A stretch of 64,000 nt of DNA from Pseudomonas protegens (lineage in GTDB: Bacteria > Pseudomonadota > Gammaproteobacteria > Pseudomonadales > Pseudomonadaceae): positions 6,356,501 to 6,420,500 of the forward strand of contig NZ_CP031396.1 in the NCBI RefSeq assembly GCF_003363755.1, in the 5' to 3' direction. Under the pieces are notes generated by a model that saw only the letters and a list, made by a program, of their open reading frames with translations, was not told where the DNA came from and made no database searches. Every line of letters begins with the position of its first letter. Position 1 is the first letter of the stretch. Positions 1 through 7,739 of the stretch are shown piece by piece. The translations under genes were made by a program, and so were the position numbers.

Positions 1-933
1 TCGGTGTACGAGCTGGATGTGCTGGAGGACGCCGAGCACAAGGACCTGGCCATCGAGCGCCTGGGCCAGGGCGCGACCATCCCGCAGATGCAGGCCGAGC
101 TGCGCCTGCCCGACGGCGGCAGCAAGCTGGTGATCGTCGCCGGCCAGCCCCTGGACATCAACGACGAGGACTGCATGCTGTTTTCCTTCATGGACCTGGA
201 GCCGCGGCGCAGGATCGAGATTGCCCTGCGCCAGAGCGAGGAGCGTTTTGCCAAGTCGTTTCGCCTGACCCCGGTGCCGACCCTGGTGTGCAGCGCCGAG
301 CAGCAGATCGTCGATGTCAACGAGGCCTTTCTCAATACCTGCGGCTACAGCAGCGAAGAACTGCTGGGCAAGAACGTCGAGGCCATCGGCTTCATCGCCG
401 AAGCCGCGGCGGCCAGCCAACTGTTCAGTCAACTGGAGAAGGCCGGCAACGTCGATGGCCTGGACCTCAAGGTGCGCCAGAAGAACGCCGGGCTGATCGA
501 TTGCGTGGCCTACGCCGACACTGTGCTCATCCAGGACAGCCCCTGTTACCTGCTGGTGCTGATGGACATCACCGAGCGCAAGCGCTCCGAACTGGAGCTG
601 GTGGGCGCCATCGAGGAAGTGATGCGCGACGCCTCCTGGTTCAGCCGAACCCTGATCGAAAAGCTGGCCAACGTGAGAAGCCCCAAGGCCCGGGACACGC
701 CTGGGGTGTCCTCTGCCGACCTGACGGCCCGCGAGCGGGAAGTGCTGGGGTTGATCTATCAGGGATTGGCAGACAAAGAGATTGCCGCCCAGTTGAAGCT
801 GGCGCCCAACACCGTGCGCAACCATGTCGCCACCCTGTATTCCAAGCTCGGGGTGCACAGCCGGGGCGAAGCCATCGTCTGGGCCCGGGAGCGCGGGCTG
901 TTCGTCGGCACGGTCGGCAGTCGGGGACGCTGA
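1..933 (+). CDS. PAS-domain LuxR-type transcriptional regulator (5' partial)
   Basis: The reading frame is already open at base 1, so the true start lies upstream; 310 codons are visible. Residues about 80-200 form a PAS domain (EERFAKSFRLTPVPTLVCSA through LLVLMDITERKRSELE). The last 70 residues are a LuxR/GerE helix-turn-helix (LTAREREVLGLIYQGLADKE, then TVRNHVATLYSKLGVHSR). The architecture is that of a single-component sensor-regulator, with PAS sensing and HTH DNA binding. No phospho-receiver is seen in the visible part. The ligand and targets cannot be read from the sequence. It ends 136 bp before a DUF1652 gene on the same strand. Confidence 0.85.
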   Translation, partial: SVYELDVLEDAEHKDLAIERLGQGATIPQMQAELRLPDGGSKLVIVAGQPLDINDEDCMLFSFMDLEPRRRIEIALRQSEERFAKSFRLTPVPTLVCSAEQQIVDVNEAFLNTCGYSSEELLGKNVEAIGFIAEAAAASQLFSQLEKAGNVDGLDLKVRQKNAGLIDCVAYADTVLIQDSPCYLLVLMDITERKRSELELVGAIEEVMRDASWFSRTLIEKLANVRSPKARDTPGVSSADLTAREREVLGLIYQGLADKEIAAQLKLAPNTVRNHVATLYSKLGVHSRGEAIVWARERGLFVGTVGSRGR

Positions 934-1069
934 ACTGGTGCATATGCACCAGGGCAACCCGTGCAAATGCGCCTTCTTTGCGTGGTGGGTGTTTTCTACC
1001 CTTGGAGCCGCCACAGGTCCGGTCAATGGGGCTGTGGCAGAGCACAACCACAGCACAAGGACAGCCCGC

Positions 1070-1357
1070 ATGGGTGATGAACAGAGCAAGGGCACCGTGA
1101 CCGATCAGGCACCGGCGGTGCTCACCCAGGCCCAATGGCGCGCCTGTATCGAACAGCGCCTGGCGCCCCTGGCCTGCAGTTTCAGCCATGCCGGCGACGG
1201 CACCCTGACCCTGCGGGTGTTCGAGCCCGACAGCGGCCGGGTCGATCTGGTGGTCAGCGGATTGCGCATCAAGTCCCTGCAGAGCGAGGCCGAAGTATTG
1301 CGGCTCATCGACGAGTTGCTCTACGAGCTGGACAGCAACTCCCTGGGCCACCTGTAG
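1070..1357 (+). CDS. DUF1652 family protein
   Basis: 95 residues. The core (IEQRLAPLACSFSHAGDGTL, then VFEPDSGRVDLVVSGL, and a terminal LIDELLYELD helix) matches the DUF1652 family, which is common and often multicopy in Pseudomonas; its function is unknown. I chose ATG 1070 because the frame further upstream overlaps the preceding gene and reads as unrelated low-quality sequence. The TAG stop at 1355-1357 lies inside the left terminal inverted repeat of the element at 1352-1503, so the C-terminus may have been set by that insertion. Confidence 0.75.
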   Translation: MGDEQSKGTVTDQAPAVLTQAQWRACIEQRLAPLACSFSHAGDGTLTLRVFEPDSGRVDLVVSGLRIKSLQSEAEVLRLIDELLYELDSNSLGHL

Positions 1358-1503
1358 CCGCTGCCGAAGGCTGCGAACGCTTTGGGTAGCACTGCGTCGC
1401 AGGAGACGCGGCGATTTGAAGCCCGCTAGAGGTTCGTCGGGAAATCGCCAGGCAAGGTCCTGCGGACCTTTTCGCAGCTTCGCGGGCTCAGCAGCGGCTA
1501 CAG
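1352..1503. repeat. Single copy of a 13-bp-TIR repeat element (family also at 9.8 and 57.3 kb)
   Basis: Bounded by perfect 13-bp inverted repeats CTGTAGCCGCTGC (1352-1364) and GCAGCGGCTACAG (1491-1503). It contains the internal hairpin AAGGTCC-TGC-GGACCTT found in the other copies. Compared with the tandem copies at 9859-10473 it carries an extra CGCAGGAGACGCGGCGAT-type segment, also seen in the first unit at 57347. There is no coding capacity. It resembles a non-autonomous REP/MITE-like element sitting between convergent genes. Confidence 0.85.
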
Positions 1504-1515
1504 GGATGGGGCGGG

Positions 1516-2910
1516 TCAGTGGTCGGCGATCAGGCTTGGCCGGCAATCCAGGCTCAGGCGCGCGCCGCCGCGTTCGCTGCTGCCCACTTCGAGCTTGAAG
1601 CCGTGCAGGCTGACAATCGCCGCAACGATCGACAGGCCCAGGCCAAAGCCGCCCTGGGCGTTGCTTTCGTCGACCCGGTAGAAGCGCCGGAACACCGCCG
1701 CCCGTTCCGCCGGGGGAATGCCGGGGCCTGAGTCCAGCACTTCCAGGCGCGGGCTGCCGCCGTCGTCGAGGCCGCGCAGTATCACTTCGCCGCCCGGCGG
1801 GGTGAACTTGATCGAGTTGCTCAGCAGGTTGGCCAGGGCCTCGAACAGCAGGGCGCGGTCGCCGATCAGCCGGGGCAGGCTGGCCGGCACGTCGAGCTGC
1901 AGGGTCAGGCGGCCTTCTTCGGCCAGGGGCAGGTAGAAGTCGTACAGCTCCTGAAGCAGCGGCAGCGGATCGAGTTCGAGGAAGCCCGAGCGCCGTTGCT
2001 GGTCCTCCAGTTCGGAGATGCGCAGCAATCCGCGAAAGCGCGCCATCAAGGTGTCGGCCTCGGCCAGCAGCTGGTCCATCTGCAGGGCCTGGGGCGAACC
2101 TTCCTCGGCCTGTTGCTGCAGACGATAGAGCTGGGCCCGCAGGCGGGTCAGCGGGGTACGCAGGTCGTGGGCGATGTTGTCGCACACGCCCTTGACCTCG
2201 TGCATCAGCCGCTCGATGCGTTCGAGCATGGCGTTGACGATGGCCGCCAGCATGTCCAGCTCGTCACGCCGGTCCGACAGCGGCAGGCGCCGGGTCAGGT
2301 CGCCGGCGACGATGGCTTCGGCGCTGGCCTGGATCTGGCGGATGCGCCGCAGCGGCCGGCGGCGCAGCAGATGCCAGCCGGCGACCCCGGGAATGATGGT
2401 CAGGGAAATCCCCCACAGCAGCGCGTGGAGAATGATCCGGGTCACCGCGAACAGCGAGCCGTTGTCGCGCACCAGCACCAGCCAGCGGCCGTCCCGGGTG
2501 TGGGTGGCCACGGCGTCGCAGCTGTCCCGGGGCAGGCTCGTGTCGTCGGAGTCGATGCAGCTCTTCAGCTCGTGGATCTGGCCGTCCAGGGGCAGGTCCT
2601 CGGGGATCTGCCGGATCGGCCCGCTCAAGGGCCGGCGCTGCTCGTCGAACAGGCCGTAGGCGTCGATGGCGCGCATGTCGAAGGTCATGCTGGTGGCCAG
2701 GGCCTCCACCAACTGCTCGCCTTCGAAGCGGGCGAACAGGTGCTGGCGCTGCATCAGCGAGTGCTTGGCCAGGCTGTCCAGGTAGGTGGAGACTTCGTAG
2801 TACAGCACCCCCATGAGGATGCAGCTCCAGGCCACGAACAGCGTGCTGTACAGCGCCAGCAGGCGACTGCTGGAGGAGCGCCAGCCTTTAGAGGGGTTCA
2901 GCAATGACAT
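1516..2910 (-). CDS. Two-component sensor histidine kinase
   Basis: 464 residues. Two membrane segments (about 16-38 and 161-182) flank a periplasmic domain of about 120 residues with three Cys. A HAMP linker follows (RRRPLRRIRQIQASAEAIVA), then a HisKA domain with phospho-acceptor His248 in DNIAHDLRTPLTRL, and a HATPase_c domain with N box (FEALANLLSNSIKFTP) and G boxes (LDSGPGIPP, GGFGLGLSIV). The ATG overlaps the 3' end of the response regulator gene by 23 bp, so the two are cotranscribed. The sensed signal is unknown; the family resembles metal- or envelope-responsive IrlS/CzcS/QseC-type kinases by architecture only. Confidence 0.92.
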   Translation of the reverse strand: MSLLNPSKGWRSSSSRLLALYSTLFVAWSCILMGVLYYEVSTYLDSLAKHSLMQRQHLFARFEGEQLVEALATSMTFDMRAIDAYGLFDEQRRPLSGPIRQIPEDLPLDGQIHELKSCIDSDDTSLPRDSCDAVATHTRDGRWLVLVRDNGSLFAVTRIILHALLWGISLTIIPGVAGWHLLRRRPLRRIRQIQASAEAIVAGDLTRRLPLSDRRDELDMLAAIVNAMLERIERLMHEVKGVCDNIAHDLRTPLTRLRAQLYRLQQQAEEGSPQALQMDQLLAEADTLMARFRGLLRISELEDQQRRSGFLELDPLPLLQELYDFYLPLAEEGRLTLQLDVPASLPRLIGDRALLFEALANLLSNSIKFTPPGGEVILRGLDDGGSPRLEVLDSGPGIPPAERAAVFRRFYRVDESNAQGGFGLGLSIVAAIVSLHGFKLEVGSSERGGARLSLDCRPSLIADH

Positions 2911-3571
2911 AGCCCGAGCCTCGCACGGTGCGGATCAACGGGGTCATGCCAGGCGGGTCGATCTTCTTGCGCAGGCGGCCGATGTGCACGTCGATCAGGT
3001 TGGTTCCCGGGTCGAAGTGATAACCCCAGACCTCTTCGAAGATCATCATCCGCGAGAGGATCTGCCCGGTGTTGCGCATGAGGAATTCCAGCAGCTTGTA
3101 TTCGGTGGGCAGCAGGCTCAGCAACTGGTCGGCGCGGGTCGCCTCGCGGCTGATCAGGTTCAGCTCCAGGTCGGCCACCCGCAGGCTGGTGGCGAAATCC
3201 TTGACCGTGTTCTTGCGCCGCAGCAGCACCTCGACCCGGGCCGCCATCTCGTCGGAGGCGAAGGGCTTGGTCAGGTAGTCGTCGCCGCCGGCCCGCAGGC
3301 CGCGCACCCGTTCGTCGACATCGGAGAGGGCGCTGATCATCAGGATCGGCGTCGACACACCAATGGTGCGCAGGGTGGTGACGATGGCCAGGCCGTCCAG
3401 CTCCGGCAGCATGCGGTCCAGGGTGATCAGGTCGTAGTCGCCGCTCACGGCGCGTACCAGGCCTTCACGGCCATTGTCCACCCAGTCCACGTCGAGGCCG
3501 TGGCTGCTCAGTTCGGCGACGATCTCCCGGGCCGTCACGGCGTCGTCTTCGATGGTCAGAATGCGGGTCAT
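2888..3571 (-). CDS. OmpR-family response regulator
   Basis: 227 residues. Receiver domain with acidic pocket IEDD (residues 7-10), phospho-acceptor Asp52 (DLITLDRMLP) and the conserved Lys in LTKPF. The C-terminal OmpR/PhoB winged helix includes LLPTEYKLLEFLMRN and the terminal RTVRGSGYVI hairpin. I chose the ATG at 3571 (MTRILTIEDD); the 16 upstream in-frame residues do not belong to a receiver fold. First gene of the two-gene operon with the kinase. The 170-bp region to the divergent secreted-protein gene at 3741 should hold the shared promoters. Confidence 0.92.
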   Translation of the reverse strand: MTRILTIEDDAVTAREIVAELSSHGLDVDWVDNGREGLVRAVSGDYDLITLDRMLPELDGLAIVTTLRTIGVSTPILMISALSDVDERVRGLRAGGDDYLTKPFASDEMAARVEVLLRRKNTVKDFATSLRVADLELNLISREATRADQLLSLLPTEYKLLEFLMRNTGQILSRMMIFEEVWGYHFDPGTNLIDVHIGRLRKKIDPPGMTPLIRTVRGSGYVIAEPL

Positions 3572-3740
3572 AGGCGTTACCTGCTTGGCGGTTCGTGACA
3601 CAGGCGGGCATTTTGCCAAGAAACCAGGGCCGGGATTCTAAATAAACTTTCATCTGGCTTGTGGTCTGGTCCGGACAGTCCAAGTCAGGGGCGTTGAAGC
3701 TTGATATCATCCGGCCAGTTTTTTGCCAGGAGGCGTCACC

Positions 3741-4082
3741 ATGAGTGCCCTGACCCGGGTCGGCTGGAAGCCCTTTTTCGCGGTGTGCCTGATGCTGCTG
3801 TGCAGCGCGGCGGCCCAGGCGGCCAATCAGCCCTGTTCTGGAAAGAAAGGCGGCATCGCCCGTTGTGACGGCGAACTCTTCCTGTGCAACGACGGCTCCA
3901 TCAGCGCCTCGAAGAAGAACTGCGCGCTGATGTTCGGTCAGCGTTCCTCCACCTCTCGTGCCGAGCCACTGCTGCGCGACGCTCAGGGTTGTACCTGCGG
4001 CAGCGGCAGTTTCTGCACTGGCCCGCGGGGCGGGGTCTACTGCCTGACCCCCAGTGGCAATAAAAGCTACAAGCGGCGTTGA
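3741..4082 (+). CDS. Small secreted Cys-rich protein of unknown function
   Basis: 113 residues with a clear Sec signal peptide (VGWKPFFAVCLMLLCSAAAQA, cleavage probably after AQA near residue 28). The mature part has about eight Cys, including CSGKKGGIARC, FLCNDGS, CTCGSGSFC and VYCLTP, which suggests a disulfide-bonded periplasmic or extracellular protein. Start ATG 3741 has an AGGAGG ribosome site at 3728-3733. It is transcribed divergently from a two-component system and may be one of its targets (inference). Function not recognised. Confidence 0.75.
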   Translation: MSALTRVGWKPFFAVCLMLLCSAAAQAANQPCSGKKGGIARCDGELFLCNDGSISASKKNCALMFGQRSSTSRAEPLLRDAQGCTCGSGSFCTGPRGGVYCLTPSGNKSYKRR

Positions 4083-4120
4083 AGCCCCGACTGAGCTTCT
4101 CTGTATCAAGGTGTCATGCA

Positions 4121-4507
4121 ATGAAATACGCATCACGTTTCAAGGGGCTGCTGTGGCTGGTGGTGGCTGCTCTGCTGTTGAGTCTGGCCGTGGATCTGGC
4201 GTTGCGCCTGCCAGGCTACCTGGAGGCTTATGCCGCCGATCCCCACTATGCGCGCTGGATGCTGGGGTATCGTGGCCTGGACGTGCTGGTCATTGCCCTG
4301 ATGGCGGTGATCGTGCCGGGCATCATGCGCCTGCTGGACTTTCGCCGTTCAGCCTGGCTGGCATTGCCGCTCTTTATGCTGTGGGGGCAGGGCATCGCGC
4401 AATTGACCCTGGTGGGCAACCTGCTGCTGGCGCTGTGGGTCCTTGGGCTGCTGGTACACTGGTGCTACACCCGGGGCCGGGAGCTTTACCTGAGCAAGCG
4501 TGCTTGA
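4121..4507 (+). CDS. Hypothetical inner-membrane protein
   Basis: 128 residues with about four hydrophobic segments (near residues 8-28, 47-66, 74-93 and 95-113) and no catalytic motif that I recognise. ATG 4121 starts at MKYASRFKGLLWLV; the in-frame codons before it overlap the tail region of the previous gene. It lies 38 bp behind the secreted Cys-rich gene and may be cotranscribed with it. Conserved-hypothetical in character; function unknown. Confidence 0.6.
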   Translation: MKYASRFKGLLWLVVAALLLSLAVDLALRLPGYLEAYAADPHYARWMLGYRGLDVLVIALMAVIVPGIMRLLDFRRSAWLALPLFMLWGQGIAQLTLVGNLLLALWVLGLLVHWCYTRGRELYLSKRA

Positions 4508-4693
4508 GGTGGGGGCCGTGCAGAACGCCCGCCACAAAACTCCCAGGCCGGTAAATTGCACGACCCTGGCGCGGGAGCTGATCGCAAGTCATTGAAATGC
4601 ATTGAGTTATAAAGTTCGTGCAACTGGCACGCTGACTGCACTTGTCCCCTGGAGACGTGCAACAGCCTTTTTCATGCCTGGAGCAGAACAACA

Positions 4694-5635
4694 ATGAACA
4701 GACCCTCTGAACACCAGCTCGCCACTGCGGACGCCTCGAGTCATTACTCGGGGGTGTCCTGGGCGGCGATCTTCGCCGGCGCCGCGGCGGCCGCAGCCTT
4801 GTCCCTGATCCTTTTACTGCTGGGCTTCGGCCTGGGCTTTTCCGCGGTTTCGCCCTGGGCCGGCAGCGGCATCAGTGCCAAGGGCCTGGGTATCTCCAGC
4901 ATTGTCTGGCTGGCCCTGACGCAGATTCTCGCTGCCGTGCTGGGGGGTTACCTGGCCGGGCGCCTGCGGGTGAAGTGGGCCAATCTGCACGGCGATGAAG
5001 TGTACTTCCGGGACACGGCCCACGGCTTCCTGGCCTGGGCCGTGGCGACCCTGGTGACCGCGACCCTGGTGGTGGGCTCGGTGACGAGCGTCATCAGCGG
5101 CGGTGTGCAGGCTGGTGCCCAGGTCGTTTCCGGTGCCGCCAGCGCCGCGACCCAAGTGGCCGGTCATGCGGCGGCCCAGGGCTCCCAAGACGATTACGGC
5201 TATTTCGTCGACAGCCTGTTTCGCGATGATCGTCCGGTAGCGGTCAGCGATGACGCGGCGCGGGGCACGGTGTCGCGGATCTTCGTGCGTACCTTGAGCA
5301 ACGACGGTCAGCTCTCGTCTGAGGATCGCCGCTACCTGGCGCAACTGGTGGCCCAGCGCACCAACCTCAGCCAGGCCGAAGCCGAGCGCCGGGTGGACGA
5401 GGTGTTCGCCAAGACCCAGCAAGCGCTGCATGAAGCCAAGCAAGCTGCCAGGGAAGCCGCCGACAGCGCCGCCAAGGTGGCCGCCTGGTCGTCTTTGTGG
5501 ATGTTCATCGCGCTGCTGTGCGGGGCTTTCTTCGCCAGCCTGGCGGCGACCTTCGGTGGCCGTCGCCGGGATGCCGTGGTCTGGTTTGAAACCGACGTCC
5601 AGCCGCGCACCGTGGCCCCGACTCCCGTTCACTGA
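4694..5635 (+). CDS. Conserved membrane protein with Ala-rich central region
   Basis: 313 residues. There are hydrophobic segments at about 24-50, 70-92 and 111-133, and a last one near 263-285. Between them lies a hydrophilic, helix-prone Ala/Gln/Glu-rich stretch (residues about 150-260), with LSQAEAERRVDEVFAKTQ followed by many AKQAAREAA-type residues, likely a coiled coil. No enzyme motif is seen. It is followed after 15 bp by a 24-residue membrane peptide gene. Function unknown. Confidence 0.7.
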   Translation: MNRPSEHQLATADASSHYSGVSWAAIFAGAAAAAALSLILLLLGFGLGFSAVSPWAGSGISAKGLGISSIVWLALTQILAAVLGGYLAGRLRVKWANLHGDEVYFRDTAHGFLAWAVATLVTATLVVGSVTSVISGGVQAGAQVVSGAASAATQVAGHAAAQGSQDDYGYFVDSLFRDDRPVAVSDDAARGTVSRIFVRTLSNDGQLSSEDRRYLAQLVAQRTNLSQAEAERRVDEVFAKTQQALHEAKQAAREAADSAAKVAAWSSLWMFIALLCGAFFASLAATFGGRRRDAVVWFETDVQPRTVAPTPVH

Positions 5636-5650
5636 CCCAAGAGAATTCCC

Positions 5651-5725
5651 ATGCGCTCATTACTGTTGTGGTTCCTCGGTGTGCCGATCCCGGTGATTAT
5701 CCTGATCGCCATTTTCATGCACTAA
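5651..5725 (+). CDS. 24-residue membrane peptide
   Basis: ATG 5651 to TAA 5725 encodes MRSLLLWFLGVPIPVIILIA followed by IFMH. It is one hydrophobic helix with a central Pro-Ile-Pro kink and a short polar end. It is 15 bp downstream of the preceding membrane protein gene, has AAGAGAATTCCC upstream as a plausible ribosome site, and is followed by a strong terminator at 5761-5794, so it is the last gene of that unit. Similar very short proteins ending in PIPVIILI-type helices are known to me from other proteobacteria; no function is established that I can name. Confidence 0.6.
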   Translation: MRSLLLWFLGVPIPVIILIAIFMH

Positions 5726-5760
5726 GCAGCCTCCCGAAACGGGTTACCCGTTGTCCATGC

Positions 5761-5794
5761 GCCGCTGCCGGCTTCTGCCAGCAGCGGCTTTTTT
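5761..5794 (+). terminator. Rho-independent terminator
   Basis: GCCGCTGC (5761-5768) pairs with GCAGCGGC (5781-5788), followed by six T (5789-5794). It closes the 4694-5725 transcription unit and separates it from hcnABC. Confidence 0.85.
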
Positions 5795-5857
5795 GTGGCC
5801 CGTGTCGCAAGTTTGAGAAGGGGGGATGCACTGCTTGGGTGCACTCCGGCCTTTTGC

Positions 5858-5899
5858 TTGGCCCAGATCAATATTTCTGTCGGACAAAAGCACTAGATT
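5858..5899 (+). promoter_or_regulatory. hcnA promoter with ANR box
   Basis: TTGGC-CCAG-ATCAA at 5858-5871 fits the ANR/FNR consensus TTGAT-N4-ATCAA with one half degenerate. A -10-like TAGATT lies at 5894-5899, giving a start near 5906, so the box centre is near -41.5, the classical class II position. Low-oxygen control of hcnABC by ANR is established in fluorescent pseudomonads. The matching of this site is my reading of the sequence. Confidence 0.8.
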
Positions 5900-5928
5900 G
5901 GCCCGCGCTCGGTTCTGACAGAGTTTTC

Positions 5929-6006
5929 GGAACCGCGGTGTTACCACGTCCTTGCCCCAGGACTGCGGGTGGCAGGACGCCGGTAACCCCACTCACTTCT
6001 CACGGA
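5929..6006 (+). promoter_or_regulatory. hcnA leader with GGA motifs (likely RsmA/RsmE sites)
   Basis: Four GGA triplets occur in the predicted leader at 5929, 5960, 5975 and 6004. The last, CACGGATGAA at 6001-6010, overlaps the ribosome-binding region 8 bp before ATG 6016. Gac/Rsm control of hcnA translation through such a GGA motif at the ribosome site is established in P. protegens. The assignment here is by motif and position. Confidence 0.75.
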
Positions 6007-6015
6007 TGAACCGCA

Positions 6016-6333
6016 ATGCGTCAGATAGACCGCAATTTTGATATTCAGCCGCTGCAGCATGCGGACATGACCATCAGTCTCAACGGCCAGCCGGTCACTG
6101 CCGCCCTGGGTGAAACAGTTCTCAGCGTGATCCAGGCCACCGGCCTGCGCCAGGTGGCGCGCAATGACCACGGACAGTTGGTCGGTGCCTACTGCGGCAT
6201 GGGTGTGTGCCATTGCTGCCTGGTGCAGATCGACGGCCGCCACAAGCGCCGCGCCTGCCAGACCCTGGTCAAGCCGGGCATGCAGGTGCAGACCCTGAGC
6301 AACCGCATCAGCGAGACGGAGCCCACGGTATGA
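6016..6333 (+). CDS. hcnA: Hydrogen cyanide synthase subunit HcnA
   Basis: 105 residues: a small plant-type [2Fe-2S] ferredoxin-like subunit. Cluster ligands are Cys60, Cys65, Cys68 and Cys81 (YCGMGVCHCC, then RRACQ). With HcnB and HcnC it forms the membrane-associated enzyme that oxidises glycine to HCN and CO2, passing electrons to the respiratory chain. The length is normal for HcnA. Its stop overlaps the hcnB start (ATGA at 6330-6333), so the genes are translationally coupled. ANR and Rsm-type signals lie upstream. Confidence 0.96.
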   Translation: MRQIDRNFDIQPLQHADMTISLNGQPVTAALGETVLSVIQATGLRQVARNDHGQLVGAYCGMGVCHCCLVQIDGRHKRRACQTLVKPGMQVQTLSNRISETEPTV

Positions 6334-7739
6334 GCCTGAACCCGGTGATTGTCGGCGGAGGGCCGGCGGGCATGGCGGCGGCTATCGAACTGGCCAAGCA
6401 CGGCGTGCGCAGCACCCTGATCGAAGAAGCCTCGCGCCTGGGGGGCGTGGTCTTTCGCGGCCCGCTGCGCGATGGCGTGCAACTGGATTACCTGGGGCCG
6501 CGCTACTGCGAGACGCTGGCCAAGCTGCACGGCGAATTTTCCGATCACGAGCAGATGATCGAGGTGCGCCTCAACCACCGGGTGATCGGTGCCGAGGGCC
6601 TTGACAGCCTGATGCTGCTGGATGCCGACGAGCAGGTGCAGCGGGTGGCCTATGGGCAATTGTTGCTGGCGGCCGGCTGCCATGAACGCAGCGTACCGTT
6701 TCCCGGCTGGACGCTGCCGGGGGTCAAGTTGCTCGGTGGTCTGCAACTGCAGATCAAGAGCGGCGTGGTCAAGCCGCAAGGTCCTGTGGTGATCGCCGGC
6801 ACCGGGCCCTTGCTGCCACTGGTGGCGTGCCAGTTGCACGCCTCGGGCGTGCGGGTGGCCGGGGTCTACGAGGCCAGTGCCTTGAGCAAGATCGCCAAGC
6901 AGAGCCTGGCCCTGCTGAACAAGCCCCAACTGTTTCTCGACGGCCTGAGCATGCTGGCCTACCTCAAGCTGCACAGCATCCCCCTGCGCTATGGCTGGGG
7001 CGTGGTCGAGGCCCAGGGCCAGGACGCCTTGAGCGTGGTCACGGTTGCCCCGTATTCCGCCGACTGGCAGCCGGACATGGCCAAGGCCGAGCGCATCGCC
7101 GCCCAGACCCTGGCGGTAGGTTACGGCTTCATTCCCCGCACCCAACTGAGCCAGCAGATGGGCCTGGATCACGGCTTCAGCGATGACGGCTATCTGCGGG
7201 CCAACGCCAACGCCTGGCAGCAGAGCAGCGAGCCGCACATCCACTTGGCCGGCGACATGGGTGGGATTCGCGGTGGTGAAGCGGCGATGCTCACCGGCCG
7301 CATCGCGGCGCTGTCGATCCTCATGCAGCGCGATGTGCTGAGCAACGAGGCGGCCTTGCAACGGCGCCAGGGCTACGAGCGCAAACTGGCCTCGATCCTG
7401 CGCTTTCGCGGCGCGGTGGACCGCTATACCGCACGTGGCACCGGGCAGATAGACCTGCCCAAGGGCGACACGGTGATTTGCCGTTGTGAACACACCACCC
7501 GCAACGATATCGAGCGCGCCCTGAGCCAGGGCGTGCAGGACATGGCCAGCCTGAAAATGCGCACCCGGGTGAGCATGGGCGACTGCCAGGGGCGGATGTG
7601 CGTCGGCTATTGCAGCGACCGCCTGCGCCAGGCCACCGGACGCAAGGATGTGGGCTGGATTCGCCCGCGCTTCCCGTTGGACCCGATTCCGTTTTCCGCC
7701 TTTGCAGCCCCAGACCAGGAGGTCCCCGGACATGAGTAA
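6330..7739 (+). CDS. hcnB: Hydrogen cyanide synthase subunit HcnB
   Basis: 469 residues. N-terminal FAD-binding Rossmann motif (VGGGPAGMAAAIELAKHG), a second dinucleotide-binding motif near residue 150 (VIAGTGPLLP), and a C-terminal BFD-like [2Fe-2S] region (VICRCEH, then GDCQGRMCVGYC). This is the usual layout of HcnB, related to opine oxidase subunit A. Start ATG 6330 overlaps hcnA by 4 bp; its end overlaps hcnC by 8 bp. It oxidises glycine together with HcnC. Confidence 0.96.
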   Translation: MSLNPVIVGGGPAGMAAAIELAKHGVRSTLIEEASRLGGVVFRGPLRDGVQLDYLGPRYCETLAKLHGEFSDHEQMIEVRLNHRVIGAEGLDSLMLLDADEQVQRVAYGQLLLAAGCHERSVPFPGWTLPGVKLLGGLQLQIKSGVVKPQGPVVIAGTGPLLPLVACQLHASGVRVAGVYEASALSKIAKQSLALLNKPQLFLDGLSMLAYLKLHSIPLRYGWGVVEAQGQDALSVVTVAPYSADWQPDMAKAERIAAQTLAVGYGFIPRTQLSQQMGLDHGFSDDGYLRANANAWQQSSEPHIHLAGDMGGIRGGEAAMLTGRIAALSILMQRDVLSNEAALQRRQGYERKLASILRFRGAVDRYTARGTGQIDLPKGDTVICRCEHTTRNDIERALSQGVQDMASLKMRTRVSMGDCQGRMCVGYCSDRLRQATGRKDVGWIRPRFPLDPIPFSAFAAPDQEVPGHE

